From assembly GCA_011050675.1 (NCBI GenBank), contig DRFI01000028.1, forward strand, positions 248,001-312,000: DNA of 64,000 nt, read 5' to 3'. The stretch's first letter is position 1. Every line of letters begins with the position of its first letter. Source of the DNA: Maribacter sp. Its GTDB lineage: Bacteria > Bacteroidota > Bacteroidia > Flavobacteriales > Flavobacteriaceae. Below the pieces are notes generated by a model, which was not told the DNA's origin, did not search any database, and saw only the letters and a program-made list of their open reading frames with translations. Shown piece by piece: positions 46,177 to 56,179 of the stretch. The position numbers were made by a program, and so were the translations under genes.

Positions 46177-46455
46177 AATACAGTGGTTTTCTATTTATAC
46201 GTCTAAAGTATTACGGAACGTATTCTTATAAAATAGGTAATGAGTGTATAGGCTCTTTCAGTGAGTTAACTTCATCTAACAAATTATTTTAAGGTTTTTA
46301 AATTAATTTTTTACGGGTAAATGGGTCGTAGTCAAATGTTAATGTTGTTAAATGGTTGTGTAAATAAATGTATTGAAAGTAAAATCCTGTTATTTTTGTA
46401 ACAAAACTCAATAAAAGCGTCTTATTGATTAAGACGTTTAAAACTAACTCACAAT
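46177..46455. other. Divergent spacer between CarboxypepD gene and M13 peptidase gene
   Basis: Plus-strand TATTTTTG at 46391-46398 matches the -7 box TAnnTTTG and is a candidate promoter for the M13 peptidase gene (leader about 50 bases). TTG at 46373-46375 is 15 bases upstream of it, closer than usual. No other gene is visible. Confidence 0.45.
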
Positions 46456-48504
46456 ATGAAAAAAATTTATTTACTTGCTGCCGGTTTGGTAGCCTTGGCT
46501 TCTTGTAAAGAGGAAGCAAAACCTACTCCTGAAGTAGAAAAAATTCCGGGTATTGTTCTAGCGAACATGGATACCACCCAAAATCCGAAATCAGATTTCT
46601 ATAACTATGTTAATGGAAACTGGATGAAGTATACCGAAATACCTGACGATAGAACTAGCTGGGGCGGTTTTAGTGTACTTCGTAAATCTACAGATGACGA
46701 TGTACTGAAAATTTTAGCGACAGCTAAAGAAAGTGGAAACTATGCCGCTTCTACCGATCAAGCGAAAGCTTTGGCAATTTTTGATTCAAAATTAGATTCT
46801 GCCGCAAGAAATAAGGCGGGGATTTCTCCACTTCAACCAGCATTAGAGGCAATAGCTTCTGTTGCTAATTTAAAGGACTTACAAACAGTATTGGCTACCA
46901 ATGCTGCCGTGTCTTCTCCTTTTATAAATATTGGGGCTGGTGCAGACTTAAACAACAGTAGTATGAATGCTGTTTATTTAGGTGCTAACGGTTTAGGTCT
47001 TCCTGATCGTGATTTTTACCTGGAAGAAGATGAGAAATCTGTAGAGATTCGTGAGGAATATAAAAAGCACGTTTCTAAAATGTTACAAAGATTAGGGGAT
47101 TCTGAAGCAGATGCTACCAAGGCTGCCGAGAAAATTCTAGCTATGGAAACGGAATTAGCAGAACCTCGTTTAAATAAAGTTGAACGTAGAGATGCTAGAA
47201 ACTACAATAACCCGAGAACTATTGCTGAGGTTGATAAGATGATATCTACTATCGACATGAAAAAACTTATAGCTGATTTAGGTATTACAAAAAAGTTCGA
47301 TACGCTATTGGTTACTCAGTTGAGGTATACAGAAGCTTTGGATAAGTTTTTGAAAACAACTCCGATAGAAGATATTAAGACTCTAGTTAGATGGGATACT
47401 TTCAATAGTGCTGCTGGTAGATTAACAACCGATATTGAAACTGCTAATTGGGAGTTTTATAGCAAGTATTTAAGTGGGGCAAAAGAACAGCGTCCTGCAG
47501 ATGAGCGTGCACTTGCAACTGTAAATGGTACGGTAGGTGAGGCACTAGGTCAATTATATGTTGACGCAAAATTTCCGCCAGAAGCAAAAGCAAAAGCAGA
47601 ATTGATGATTGCAAACGTAATTGATGCTTTCAAAGAGCGTATTTCTGTTTTAGATTGGATGACCGATTCTACAAAAACAAAAGCAATTGAGAAGCTAGAT
47701 AAATTCACTGTAAAAATTGCTTACCCAGATAAATGGGAAGATTATTCTACTATGGAAGTATCTGCAGACAAGTCTTATTTTGAGAATATGACCGCTGTTA
47801 GTAAGTGGGGAGAATTGAAGAACTATGCGGAAATAGGCGAACCTGTTGATAAAACAGAATGGGGTATGTCTCCACAAACAGTGAATGCATATTTTAATCC
47901 ATTGAACAATGAAATAGTTTTTCCTGCAGCAATTTTACAACCTCCTTTCTATAACTATACTGCTGATGAAGCTGTAAATTATGGCGGAATAGGTGCTGTT
48001 ATCGGTCATGAGATTTCTCATGCTTTCGATGATAGTGGTTCTCGTTTTGATGCTGATGGTAACCTTAAAAACTGGTGGACGGAAGCAGATTTAAAAGCCT
48101 TTACTGAAAGAGCTGATGCTTTAGCGGTACAGTACGACAGCGTTATGGTTTTACCAGATGTGTATGTAAATGGTAAGTTTACCTTAGGTGAGAATATTGG
48201 AGATTTAGGTGGCTTGTTAGGTGCTTATGACGGACTTCAAAAATACTATGCTGAAAATGGTCGTCCAGAAGATGTTGATGGCTTTACGGCAGAACAACGT
48301 TTCTTTATGTCTTGGGCTACAGTTTGGAGAACAAAGAGTAGAGATGAAGCATTGAGAACACAAATTAAAACAGATCCACACTCTCCTGGTATGGTAAGGG
48401 CTACACAACCTTTATTGAATATTCAAGAGTTTTACGATGCTTTCGATATCAAAGAAGGTGACGCTATGTATTTAGCTCCTGAAAAAAGAGTTCATATTTG
48501 GTAA
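46456..48504 (+). CDS. M13-family metallopeptidase lipoprotein (neprilysin/PepO-like)
   Basis: A 682-residue zinc peptidase anchored as a lipoprotein (C17 in LVALASCKEEA). The M13 N-terminal domain begins with KSDFYNYVNGNWMKYTEIPD near 45-64. The zinc site is HEISH at 518-522, with the third ligand in GENIGDLGG near 585, and NAYFNPLNNEIVFPAAILQP near 477-496 forms the substrate edge. It ends in PEKRVHIW, close to the canonical terminal tryptophan motif. It should cleave peptides at the cell surface or in the periplasm, with M3 (37007) as the cytoplasmic counterpart. Signal and motif are directly visible; substrate range is unknown. Confidence 0.94.
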   Translation: MKKIYLLAAGLVALASCKEEAKPTPEVEKIPGIVLANMDTTQNPKSDFYNYVNGNWMKYTEIPDDRTSWGGFSVLRKSTDDDVLKILATAKESGNYAASTDQAKALAIFDSKLDSAARNKAGISPLQPALEAIASVANLKDLQTVLATNAAVSSPFINIGAGADLNNSSMNAVYLGANGLGLPDRDFYLEEDEKSVEIREEYKKHVSKMLQRLGDSEADATKAAEKILAMETELAEPRLNKVERRDARNYNNPRTIAEVDKMISTIDMKKLIADLGITKKFDTLLVTQLRYTEALDKFLKTTPIEDIKTLVRWDTFNSAAGRLTTDIETANWEFYSKYLSGAKEQRPADERALATVNGTVGEALGQLYVDAKFPPEAKAKAELMIANVIDAFKERISVLDWMTDSTKTKAIEKLDKFTVKIAYPDKWEDYSTMEVSADKSYFENMTAVSKWGELKNYAEIGEPVDKTEWGMSPQTVNAYFNPLNNEIVFPAAILQPPFYNYTADEAVNYGGIGAVIGHEISHAFDDSGSRFDADGNLKNWWTEADLKAFTERADALAVQYDSVMVLPDVYVNGKFTLGENIGDLGGLLGAYDGLQKYYAENGRPEDVDGFTAEQRFFMSWATVWRTKSRDEALRTQIKTDPHSPGMVRATQPLLNIQEFYDAFDIKEGDAMYLAPEKRVHIW

Positions 48505-48526
48505 GATTCATTCTTTTAGAATAAAT

Positions 48527-48558
48527 AAAAAGGCGCTACTATGTAGCGCCTTTTTTGT
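48527..48558. terminator. Terminator between M13 peptidase and A2M genes
   Basis: AAAAAGGCGCTAC, loop TAT, GTAGCGCC and a T-run form an eight-bp GC-rich hairpin. It serves the M13 peptidase transcript, and probably also the convergent A2M gene, whose stop codon lies 24 bases away. Confidence 0.9.
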
Positions 48559-48581
48559 TTTACATATGTTTAGCAATGATT

Positions 48582-51500
48582 TTAGTTTTCAACCGAAACT
48601 CTTACCCCTTCACTATGGCTGCTAAATTCTGGGGCATACATGCTTTCAATGGTAGTGATGCCATTACTGAAATTACCGGCATTGTTTACACGAACATCAT
48701 ATTCGAAAACATAAACACCTTTAGGTAAGTAGTCAAAGAAGAAGTTGGTACTTGCATCTTTAGTACTTTCATAATAACCTAAGCCATCTTGCCACTTGTA
48801 TCTAGAAATAACATTTACTGGTTCGAAGCCTGCAGCTCTCATATCTTTCATATGAATGAATTCCATATCTCGGTCCGACTTCAGTTCTATTCTAATCTTC
48901 ACCAGATCACCTACTTTTAAAGTAGTGTTATCCGTAATTTCTGAAATTACTTCACCTGTAGACGTGTTCTTTTTTAAGAAGAGTTTCTTCTTTAATTGAA
49001 GCGGAGTCTTGGCACTGGTAATTTTATCCAAATCCTCAAAATATTGCCAGTATAGAGCACCCCAGGTAATTCCGTTTCCTTTTTTACTGATTTGAATTTC
49101 ACTCATTTTTGGCTCTACTTCGGTACCGTTCCAAGACGTTTTAAAATATCCTGTTCCTGCTTCTACTTTTACATTTTCTAAAGTAGATGGATCTAATTTT
49201 TCTCCACCAACCAAAACCTCAACAGCATCGGTAACCGACAACCAATCGCTGCCTTGTAATAACAATGCATACACCGCTTCTGTAGTTGCCTTAGTAGTGC
49301 TCCATTGATTGGTCTGTTTGTTTTTTAATAACCAAATTTTAAGGTTGTCCACCGTTTCAATATCTGTTGGTCTAATTTCAGAAAATGCCTCGATTAGTAT
49401 GGATTGAGTTTCAATAGGTGCTTGGTACCAATACCAAGAACTCGTATTACTCTTCCAGTACATACCCAATTCATCGCTGGTGATACTATTTTCTTCTAAA
49501 CCTCGTAAAATTTTAGAAGCTGTATTTGGGTCTTCCAAACGATGCAAGGTTAAAGCCAACATACCTTGTGCATACAAGCCGCGTGTTTTCCAATACTTTT
49601 GAGCTTGTTTTAGATAATAGGCTGTAATTTCTTCTACTTTCTTAGAAGTTTTAATGTTAGGGAAAAAGCTTCGCATATATAAATAGTGAACTTGATATGC
49701 ACTCAAGTGATCATTATTTATGTTCGTACTATGTTTTTTCATTTCCTCATACTCGTTCACAAACTCTCTGTCCAAATAGTTTAGCGCTTTCGAAACCATT
49801 TGTGTTTGTTTGTCAACTGTAGACGAAGCAACATTTAAATGATTTAAATGCCCCATACTGGTAATGATATGTTGTGTTATATAGCGATTATCTGGACCGC
49901 CATTAAACCATGCCCAAGCACCGTTTGAATTTTGATTTTGACTTAGCTTGTTTAAAGCTAACTCTTGCTCGTTCTTCATTTTGCTCAAGTTGAACAATAA
50001 ACCAATACGTTTCTTTTGCTCGGTTTCAGATTGTGCATCACGCAACCATGGGGTTTCTTGAATTAAAAGTGATTTCAATTCTTGATTTTTTTCTAGATTA
50101 CTGATCAAAGCATCTGAATTTGCCCATTGGTCAAATACCTCCCGAATTCTTGGATTGCTATTGGCAATATGGCTAGCTAATGTGTTTGCGTAGTACCTTG
50201 AGAACGTTTGTTCATTACAATCATACGGGTACTCCATTAAGTATGGGAGTGCCTGTACTGCGTACCAAGCAGGGTTAGAAGTCATTTCTAAAGTCAGTTT
50301 ATGGTGTTTTAAACTAGTTGAAGAAACGTTCTTTAACTTATCTAGTGTAAATGTTTTGGTTTGATTGCTCCTTATCCACATTGGTAGCGTTTCTGTTACC
50401 AAAGTTCTGTTAGAAAGTACTGGTAACATATTTTGTTCCCCATCAGAGAAATCAGCTGCTTTGGCAATTATTTTATATTGAACAGATTGTAATCCTTCAG
50501 GAATTTTCAATCTCCATGATACTTGGGTGTTTCCAAGAGAATCAACAGTAAATGAAGTTTGTTCATTGGCTGAGGTCAATAACTGCCCTGAAATATCATC
50601 ACCTGTTAAAGCATCGGTCAATTCTAATTTTGCTTGACCAGAAAGATACTTTTTAGTTAGATTGGCGATTTTAGTACTTATGGTAATTTCATCTCCTTCA
50701 CGTAAAAACCGTGGAGCATTGGGTGTTATCATTAACTCCTTTTGGGTTACTGTTGTTAAGTTAGTAATAGCACTTTCTAATTCTTTGGTATGCGCCAAGA
50801 GTTTCAGGTTCCAGCGTGTTAATGCTTCGGGAGTCGTGAAATTAAAGGATACATTACCTTCTTTATCCGTTTGTAATTTTGGAAAGAAAAAAGCAGTCTC
50901 TTCAAGGTTTTTTCGAATGATTACCGAATCGAAATCTTTTAGTTCCTTATCTAGCTCTGGTTCGGTAATTTCTACGCCAGCTGCCTTGCCTTCTAATTTG
51001 CTTTCTATTTCAGTTGCTGCATAGCCAACAACTACGTTTTCCTCTAATTCAATATCATCTGCCATCATTCTGTTTGCTACAGGCGATGCGGACTTATATA
51101 ATCTACGGGATGAATTAAACATTCCTCCAGAAACAAAGTTAAGACCAAACCAATTAAACGAATCAAAATTTAGCATTGGGTAGCTTAAACTATTGGAGTG
51201 CGGAAATGTATGGAAATTACTTATCGTAAAACTATGCTGTGCATTTGTTCTAAGTTGCGAGTAGTAATTAGGCTTACTCAACGGATAAAAACTCCAAGAG
51301 TGTGGTCTAAATTGATCTAATGATGCATCGTACATGCTCGCTAAAAGTTCGGCGCTTACTTTTTCCCCTTCTGGACCTTTAACTTTAAATGACCAAGTTT
51401 CATCAATGCCAGGAGCTATTTTATCCCTAAAAGTCATTGTCTCTATTTGTAAATCTGAAGAAGGGTAGGGTACTAGAATAGAAAGTCTATTCGATTCAAA

Positions 51501-54500
51501 ATCATTAGAAAAGGCATAACTGTAGTTGATAACGAATCCGCCTAAGTCATTTTCCGTAACCGGTATTGAAATGGATTTCGAATTATTATTTAAAGTAATT
51601 ACCCTAGCATCTGTTACTTTATGGTCTTTTTCAACACCTACGGTAATGTTTAAATTTTTAGCGCTAGATAGAAATGTTACCTGTGCTGTATCGCCTATTT
51701 CATATTGTGCTTTATCTGTTTTAATATGGAATAATTGATTATCGGCTAAGGTATTCTCATTACCTATAAATGTAATAATGGCAATATCCTTTACCTTTTG
51801 CCCAAATTTATCTATAGAACTTAACTCTAATCTGTATTTTCCAGATTCCCAGTTCTTGGTCTTTCCGAAACTTAATTCTTTAGATTTGCCCGTATCAAAA
51901 TTGGACTTCCATACTATTTTACCTTTCTCCCAATGGTTTGGGTCATCTTCATTTTTAAAAGCATCATTAGGATAAAGAGCTTTGAATTCCTCTTTTGTAA
52001 AGCCTGCATAATCAGGAGCAGACCAAGGTCTAGAACGTAATACATGTTCGGGAGCTTGTAATTTATATAATTTTACTTCGCCTGTTGCGGCAACAAATTC
52101 ACCATTTAAATTAGTGGAGTTTATGTTGAAAATGTTATTCTTAACTGTTTTATCAATTGTTTCAGGTAGTATTAGATTTACGTTCAGGGCATGATATCCA
52201 ACAGCTACATTGGTAACCGTACTTCTAGTTTCTCCATTTATATCGGTTACATCTGCAGAAATCTCATAATTAAATGTGGGTAAACTCTCTTTGTCTAGAC
52301 TAGTATCTGGTATGGCTTTAAAAGAAATTTCATAATTACCATTGGCATCGGTAGTGGTTTCCCCTTGGGTTATTTCTTGCGGTGAGCCGTTATAATAGGA
52401 TCTTGACCAATAATACCATCTTGGTAAATTCACTATTCTTTTTACACGGTATACAACTTTTGCATCAGAAATGGCACTACCTGCATATGCGGTGGCTTTC
52501 CCGGTAACCAAAACACTATCATTAACCTTGTAGGTTTCCGTAACCGGCTCAAAATTGGTTTCAAACTTAGGACGCTTATATTCCTCTACCGATATACTGG
52601 TGTAGCCATCTAAACTTACCTCGTCTGAATAGGTGTGTAGTGAAAACTGACCTGTGAGTCCAGAATTTGGGAGTATAAATTCTCCGGAAACAGAACCGTA
52701 TTCATTTGTGATCAAATAAAGGGACTCTAATTTTTGTCCGTTAACATCATTTAGATCTACTTGTATTTTTTTATTTGCTAAAACTTGCGATACTCCATTC
52801 TCTTGGCGAATGGCAATACCTTTGAAATAGACAGGTTGTCCAGGTCTATATATGCTTCGATCAGTAAATAGAAAACAAGTATAGTTAACGTTCTCCTGGT
52901 TTTGGCTGTAACTTCTATTAATGTAGTAGTTACCAAAATAGGCGGTTTCGTTGTCCTTCTTTACGGAAATATCAATACTACTCCAACTATCTTTAGTTTT
53001 GACAATAGTAATAGAACCGTTCTTGTCTGTATTGTAGGTTTTGTTTTTTAAAGCGTCATTATAATTTTTTCGGTAGGTAAAAATAACCTCTGCGCCAGAA
53101 ATTGGTTTTCCATTGTTGCGGTCAATAATTTGGTAATATTGATGCGAGTTTGTTTGCGTTTCTACTAAGGCTAAATCTGTTATTTCAACAGGAGTGTAAC
53201 TTATAATGTCACTTTTTCCATCTTTAGCTTCAGCCACTATTATATAGTCTCCATTTTCTAAGGCTGGCATAGAAATCTCTGTGCTATGCGATTGAAAATC
53301 GTTTTCAGTATTTAAAGTTGCCGACCATGATTTAACTACAGGTAAATCTTTAATGAAAGTTTCCTTTTTAGAATAGTTGTAAAGCTCTTCTAGTTTTTTT
53401 AATTGCTTTTGATTGATTTTACGAGCGCTTAAATGAAGATTTTTCAGATTTTTGTAATTAACTAGAATACGGCTCGAGGTGTTTGTAGAAATATATTTTT
53501 CGGCGGTCAGGTAAATGTTCGGCGCTGTTATTTGAGATTTTAGAACTATGCATTTCTCCGCGCCTAAACTGTCAGGGTATCTGGTAATTACAGCATCGCA
53601 AAGAGCAATTGCTTCTTTCATCTTCCATTGCTGCTCAGTACTGGTTTCTGGGGAATAGGTGTTTCCTAGTTGTTGATAAAGCTGAGCTATTTCATAAGTG
53701 TATAATCCAGAAAGTGGACTATGCTTTATATTCTCTGCCGAATTTTGAAGTACCTCTAAGAATAATGGGGTCTTATTGGTGAACGTTGCATTTTCATAAA
53801 TAAAGCGTAGACGTTCAATATCAACTAAAACTAATGGGTGAATGTCTGGATTACCAAAATGAAACGCTACTAGTTCTTGATAAATGCTAAGTGCTTTAGC
53901 TTGAAAAGATGTTGTTTCTTGACCTTTAAAATTTAGAAAACTAGAAGTATATGCCTCGCATAAAATAGTCGGGTCATCAATTTTAAACGCATCTACCGGT
54001 TTGTTTATGGAGTTTTTGCTAGTGGTATAGAAACTTAACGCTGTGTGTGCTAGTACATCGAAAAGGGTTGGTCGGTAAATTCGGTTTTCCTCTTTTATAT
54101 GTAATATATATTCGAAATAGGAAATAGGTTGGGTCTGAGTTTCGTCTGCATATTCTAGGGAAGCTGAGAAGTGTAGATCTATTTCTTTGAATAGGGTATT
54201 TAGGTCCCAAGTTCTAAAATCTACAGAATCTACTTTGGTTTCGGTGGTTGTTCTATTGTAAAATCGAAATCTATTATTTTGATAATATTGCCAGTATAGG
54301 TTAGCCAAATGACTGTGCAATATGCTTTTGGTAACATTATCTGCAGATGCAATTTCTAACTTAAAATCTTTGACAATGTTTAATTCTGCATTCTCTTCAA
54401 GCGTCTTTATAAATTTCGATTTATAAAGAAGCGATTTTATGACCTGCGCATCGTTGTCCTCATTTTTTGCCTTTGTAGAAATAATTTCAACCAACTTTAA

Positions 54501-54632
54501 CGCCGATTTGGTTTGATTTTCAAATTCATGGTCATCAACTTGTTTCCAAAGTTGATCAAATGAATTGCTCTCCTGGGCATTACCAAATTGTGAAAACATG
54601 AATATAGTTAGAATTAGATATAGCTTTTTCAT
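48582..54632 (-). CDS. Alpha-2-macroglobulin-family protein with thioester motif and SusC-like insert
   Basis: A giant exported protein of about 2,016 residues from ATG 54632 (signal peptide LYLILTIFMFSQFGNAQ). The N-terminal 400 residues are helical, followed by MG domains: the MG1 block TDRSIYRPGQPVYFKGIAIR near 600, the A2M block (about 1230-1330: FFFPKLQTDKEGNVSFNFTT), and the thioester motif PYDCNEQTFSRYYA, with Cys near 1472 of the mature numbering from this start, as in bacterial CxEQ A2Ms. A six-helix TED-like domain and a C-terminal receptor-like beta domain follow. Upstream of the A2M block, around 1195-1230, a segment resembles the SusC plug (ENVVVGY, LEGKAAGVEI). Role: protease trapping or surface defence, by family. 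Confidence 0.9.
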   Translation of the reverse strand: MKKLYLILTIFMFSQFGNAQESNSFDQLWKQVDDHEFENQTKSALKLVEIISTKAKNEDNDAQVIKSLLYKSKFIKTLEENAELNIVKDFKLEIASADNVTKSILHSHLANLYWQYYQNNRFRFYNRTTTETKVDSVDFRTWDLNTLFKEIDLHFSASLEYADETQTQPISYFEYILHIKEENRIYRPTLFDVLAHTALSFYTTSKNSINKPVDAFKIDDPTILCEAYTSSFLNFKGQETTSFQAKALSIYQELVAFHFGNPDIHPLVLVDIERLRFIYENATFTNKTPLFLEVLQNSAENIKHSPLSGLYTYEIAQLYQQLGNTYSPETSTEQQWKMKEAIALCDAVITRYPDSLGAEKCIVLKSQITAPNIYLTAEKYISTNTSSRILVNYKNLKNLHLSARKINQKQLKKLEELYNYSKKETFIKDLPVVKSWSATLNTENDFQSHSTEISMPALENGDYIIVAEAKDGKSDIISYTPVEITDLALVETQTNSHQYYQIIDRNNGKPISGAEVIFTYRKNYNDALKNKTYNTDKNGSITIVKTKDSWSSIDISVKKDNETAYFGNYYINRSYSQNQENVNYTCFLFTDRSIYRPGQPVYFKGIAIRQENGVSQVLANKKIQVDLNDVNGQKLESLYLITNEYGSVSGEFILPNSGLTGQFSLHTYSDEVSLDGYTSISVEEYKRPKFETNFEPVTETYKVNDSVLVTGKATAYAGSAISDAKVVYRVKRIVNLPRWYYWSRSYYNGSPQEITQGETTTDANGNYEISFKAIPDTSLDKESLPTFNYEISADVTDINGETRSTVTNVAVGYHALNVNLILPETIDKTVKNNIFNINSTNLNGEFVAATGEVKLYKLQAPEHVLRSRPWSAPDYAGFTKEEFKALYPNDAFKNEDDPNHWEKGKIVWKSNFDTGKSKELSFGKTKNWESGKYRLELSSIDKFGQKVKDIAIITFIGNENTLADNQLFHIKTDKAQYEIGDTAQVTFLSSAKNLNITVGVEKDHKVTDARVITLNNNSKSISIPVTENDLGGFVINYSYAFSNDFESNRLSILVPYPSSDLQIETMTFRDKIAPGIDETWSFKVKGPEGEKVSAELLASMYDASLDQFRPHSWSFYPLSKPNYYSQLRTNAQHSFTISNFHTFPHSNSLSYPMLNFDSFNWFGLNFVSGGMFNSSRRLYKSASPVANRMMADDIELEENVVVGYAATEIESKLEGKAAGVEITEPELDKELKDFDSVIIRKNLEETAFFFPKLQTDKEGNVSFNFTTPEALTRWNLKLLAHTKELESAITNLTTVTQKELMITPNAPRFLREGDEITISTKIANLTKKYLSGQAKLELTDALTGDDISGQLLTSANEQTSFTVDSLGNTQVSWRLKIPEGLQSVQYKIIAKAADFSDGEQNMLPVLSNRTLVTETLPMWIRSNQTKTFTLDKLKNVSSTSLKHHKLTLEMTSNPAWYAVQALPYLMEYPYDCNEQTFSRYYANTLASHIANSNPRIREVFDQWANSDALISNLEKNQELKSLLIQETPWLRDAQSETEQKKRIGLLFNLSKMKNEQELALNKLSQNQNSNGAWAWFNGGPDNRYITQHIITSMGHLNHLNVASSTVDKQTQMVSKALNYLDREFVNEYEEMKKHSTNINNDHLSAYQVHYLYMRSFFPNIKTSKKVEEITAYYLKQAQKYWKTRGLYAQGMLALTLHRLEDPNTASKILRGLEENSITSDELGMYWKSNTSSWYWYQAPIETQSILIEAFSEIRPTDIETVDNLKIWLLKNKQTNQWSTTKATTEAVYALLLQGSDWLSVTDAVEVLVGGEKLDPSTLENVKVEAGTGYFKTSWNGTEVEPKMSEIQISKKGNGITWGALYWQYFEDLDKITSAKTPLQLKKKLFLKKNTSTGEVISEITDNTTLKVGDLVKIRIELKSDRDMEFIHMKDMRAAGFEPVNVISRYKWQDGLGYYESTKDASTNFFFDYLPKGVYVFEYDVRVNNAGNFSNGITTIESMYAPEFSSHSEGVRVSVEN

Positions 54633-54653
54633 CATAGTAAAATTACAATACAA

Positions 54654-54806
54654 AACTGTGCCAAATAAATATTAGGAACAATGAATAATGAGGGAACTGT
54701 AGTTTTCGATTAGTTATGTGAGCAAACGGTTATAATTTTTAAAAATATAATTATTTAGATTCTTTTACTACAGTTTAGATGTTATTAGTTGGTTACTAAT
54801 TAAAAT
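54654..54806. other. Spacer between A2M gene and hdc terminator
   Basis: This AT-rich stretch is the upstream region of the A2M gene. No box matching TAnnTTTG on the minus strand and no small gene was seen. Confidence 0.4.
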
Positions 54807-54846
54807 AAAACACCCCATTTTGCTAACTAGCAAAATGGGGTGTTTT
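54807..54846 (-). terminator. Terminator downstream of hdc
   Basis: A 15-16 bp perfect stem, AAAACACCCCATTTTGCTA with AGCAAAATGGGGTGTTTT, flanked by A and T tracts. It is 22 bases beyond the hdc stop codon and the strongest hairpin in the window. Confidence 0.92.
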
Positions 54847-54868
54847 ATAAATGTTTAAAACCTCTTAA

Positions 54869-56017
54869 TTAATTTTGAAACTCCAATTCGTTAAGATTAG
54901 GTATTGCTTCGGGTTTATTTTCTTTTATTAAATCTTTTATGAATTCATCAATTTGAGACTTGTTCACGTTAGGCATACAAATAACATGTGTAATATCATC
55001 TGTAGCCAATTGCCATTTCTTTTTAATAGCATCTGATACTTTAGGAAGTACAACGGTAATGGCACCTTTATTGGTCCAGGCGTTAATTCCTATTTTCTGT
55101 AATTCTTCTTTGCAATATTCGGCAGTCTCTAAACTATGATGGTACCGTGCTTCTAGACCTTTTACGCCCATTTTCTTAATGGCATACCATAAAAACAACG
55201 GACTATGTCCATTTCTAGAACCTGTAATGGTGGTATCTAAAGAACCTATATAAGAAATACCTCTTGCTATTCTATCTCTTAAAGAACGCTTAGCTATAAT
55301 AACCCCTGAAGGAAAAGGCGATCCAATAAATTTATGACCACTAATAGAAATACTATCAGCTCCATCTTGAAAATCAAAAGGAATACGTGGTTCTATAAAT
55401 GGACCATATGAACCAGCTAAAGCAGCATCACAATGAATGTAGTGATTTTGAATGGCTAGTTTTTTCAAAATTCTTTTCACCTTAGAAACATCATCCTTTG
55501 CTTCGGTCATGGTAGTGCCAAATGTGGTAAGGATAATTGCCGGTTTGTCTCGGTTTAATTGTAACGTGTTTTCAAGATCTTCATAATCTAACTCCCCATT
55601 TTCTTGAGCTCTTATGGTAATGCTCGGAAGGTTTAATAAATGGATGTTTTTCTTAACACTGTAATGAGTGGATTCAGAAAAATAGACCATTGCTTTAGGG
55701 TGAGATTCCCTAGCTAAATACAAACCATAAAGATTACTTTCAGAACCACCATTGGTAACATAACCCCAAAAATCAGTAGGGTCTGCTCTAAATAGTTTGG
55801 CGAAAAAATCAACTACTTCTCGCTCCATTTCATGTGTTTGAACCTTATAGGTATTATCCTCATAAGGGTCACCAACATTATTTATGGGGTGCTTTAAAAA
55901 TTCGTATAATCTTGAATAATCAAAATCCTTTGCTACTGGGTAACCTATAACTCTATCCTTTTCTTGAATTAGTTTGGTTAACAGCTCATCTATCTGTTGC
56001 TCGTTATTCATATTCAT
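54869..56017 (-). CDS. hdc: PLP-dependent histidine decarboxylase
   Basis: A 382-residue group II amino-acid decarboxylase; the length and motifs fit the Gram-negative, PLP-type histidine decarboxylases, which make histamine. PLP-lysine is K229 in SISISGHKFIGSPFPSG, with D197 in YIHCDAALAGSYG contacting the cofactor and H118 in YFSESTHYSVKK stacking on the ring. GYVTNGGSESNLYGLYLARE near 85-104 is the phosphate-binding block. A relative acting on another amino acid cannot be excluded from sequence alone. The gene is divergent from an Lrp-type regulator, and a palindrome sits in the spacer. Confidence 0.85.
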   Translation of the reverse strand: MNMNNEQQIDELLTKLIQEKDRVIGYPVAKDFDYSRLYEFLKHPINNVGDPYEDNTYKVQTHEMEREVVDFFAKLFRADPTDFWGYVTNGGSESNLYGLYLARESHPKAMVYFSESTHYSVKKNIHLLNLPSITIRAQENGELDYEDLENTLQLNRDKPAIILTTFGTTMTEAKDDVSKVKRILKKLAIQNHYIHCDAALAGSYGPFIEPRIPFDFQDGADSISISGHKFIGSPFPSGVIIAKRSLRDRIARGISYIGSLDTTITGSRNGHSPLFLWYAIKKMGVKGLEARYHHSLETAEYCKEELQKIGINAWTNKGAITVVLPKVSDAIKKKWQLATDDITHVICMPNVNKSQIDEFIKDLIKENKPEAIPNLNELEFQN

Positions 56018-56044
56018 GCTGGTTTATATGCGTATTTTAATATG

Positions 56045-56074
56045 GTAAAATTACAATTACTCGTAATATTTTAC
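56045..56074. promoter_or_regulatory. Candidate operator in the hdc-lrp spacer
   Basis: GTAAAAT, TACA, ATTAC, TC, GTAAT, ATTTTAC: 12 bases of inverted repeat, interrupted in the left arm by four bases. It lies 28-57 bases upstream of the hdc start and could be a binding site of the divergently encoded Lrp-type regulator. Confidence 0.5.
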
Positions 56075-56113
56075 TTTATTTTATCATAATATAGAATATT
56101 GAACTGTTATATC

Positions 56114-56121
56114 TATTTTTG
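56114..56121 (+). promoter_or_regulatory. Candidate -7 box for the lrp-type gene
   Basis: TATTTTTG matches TAnnTTTG, 58 bases before ATG 56180. A -33 box at the normal distance is not clear. Confidence 0.45.
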
Positions 56122-56179
56122 CGATAATTAATAACTGTTTGATGTGAGTTTGATTTAGATAACAGAAAAATAAACTAGT

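Noticed and set aside
50662-51024. A 120-residue plus-strand frame within the A2M gene
   Set aside because: Shadow of the A2M gene, whose motifs are clear in the other strand.
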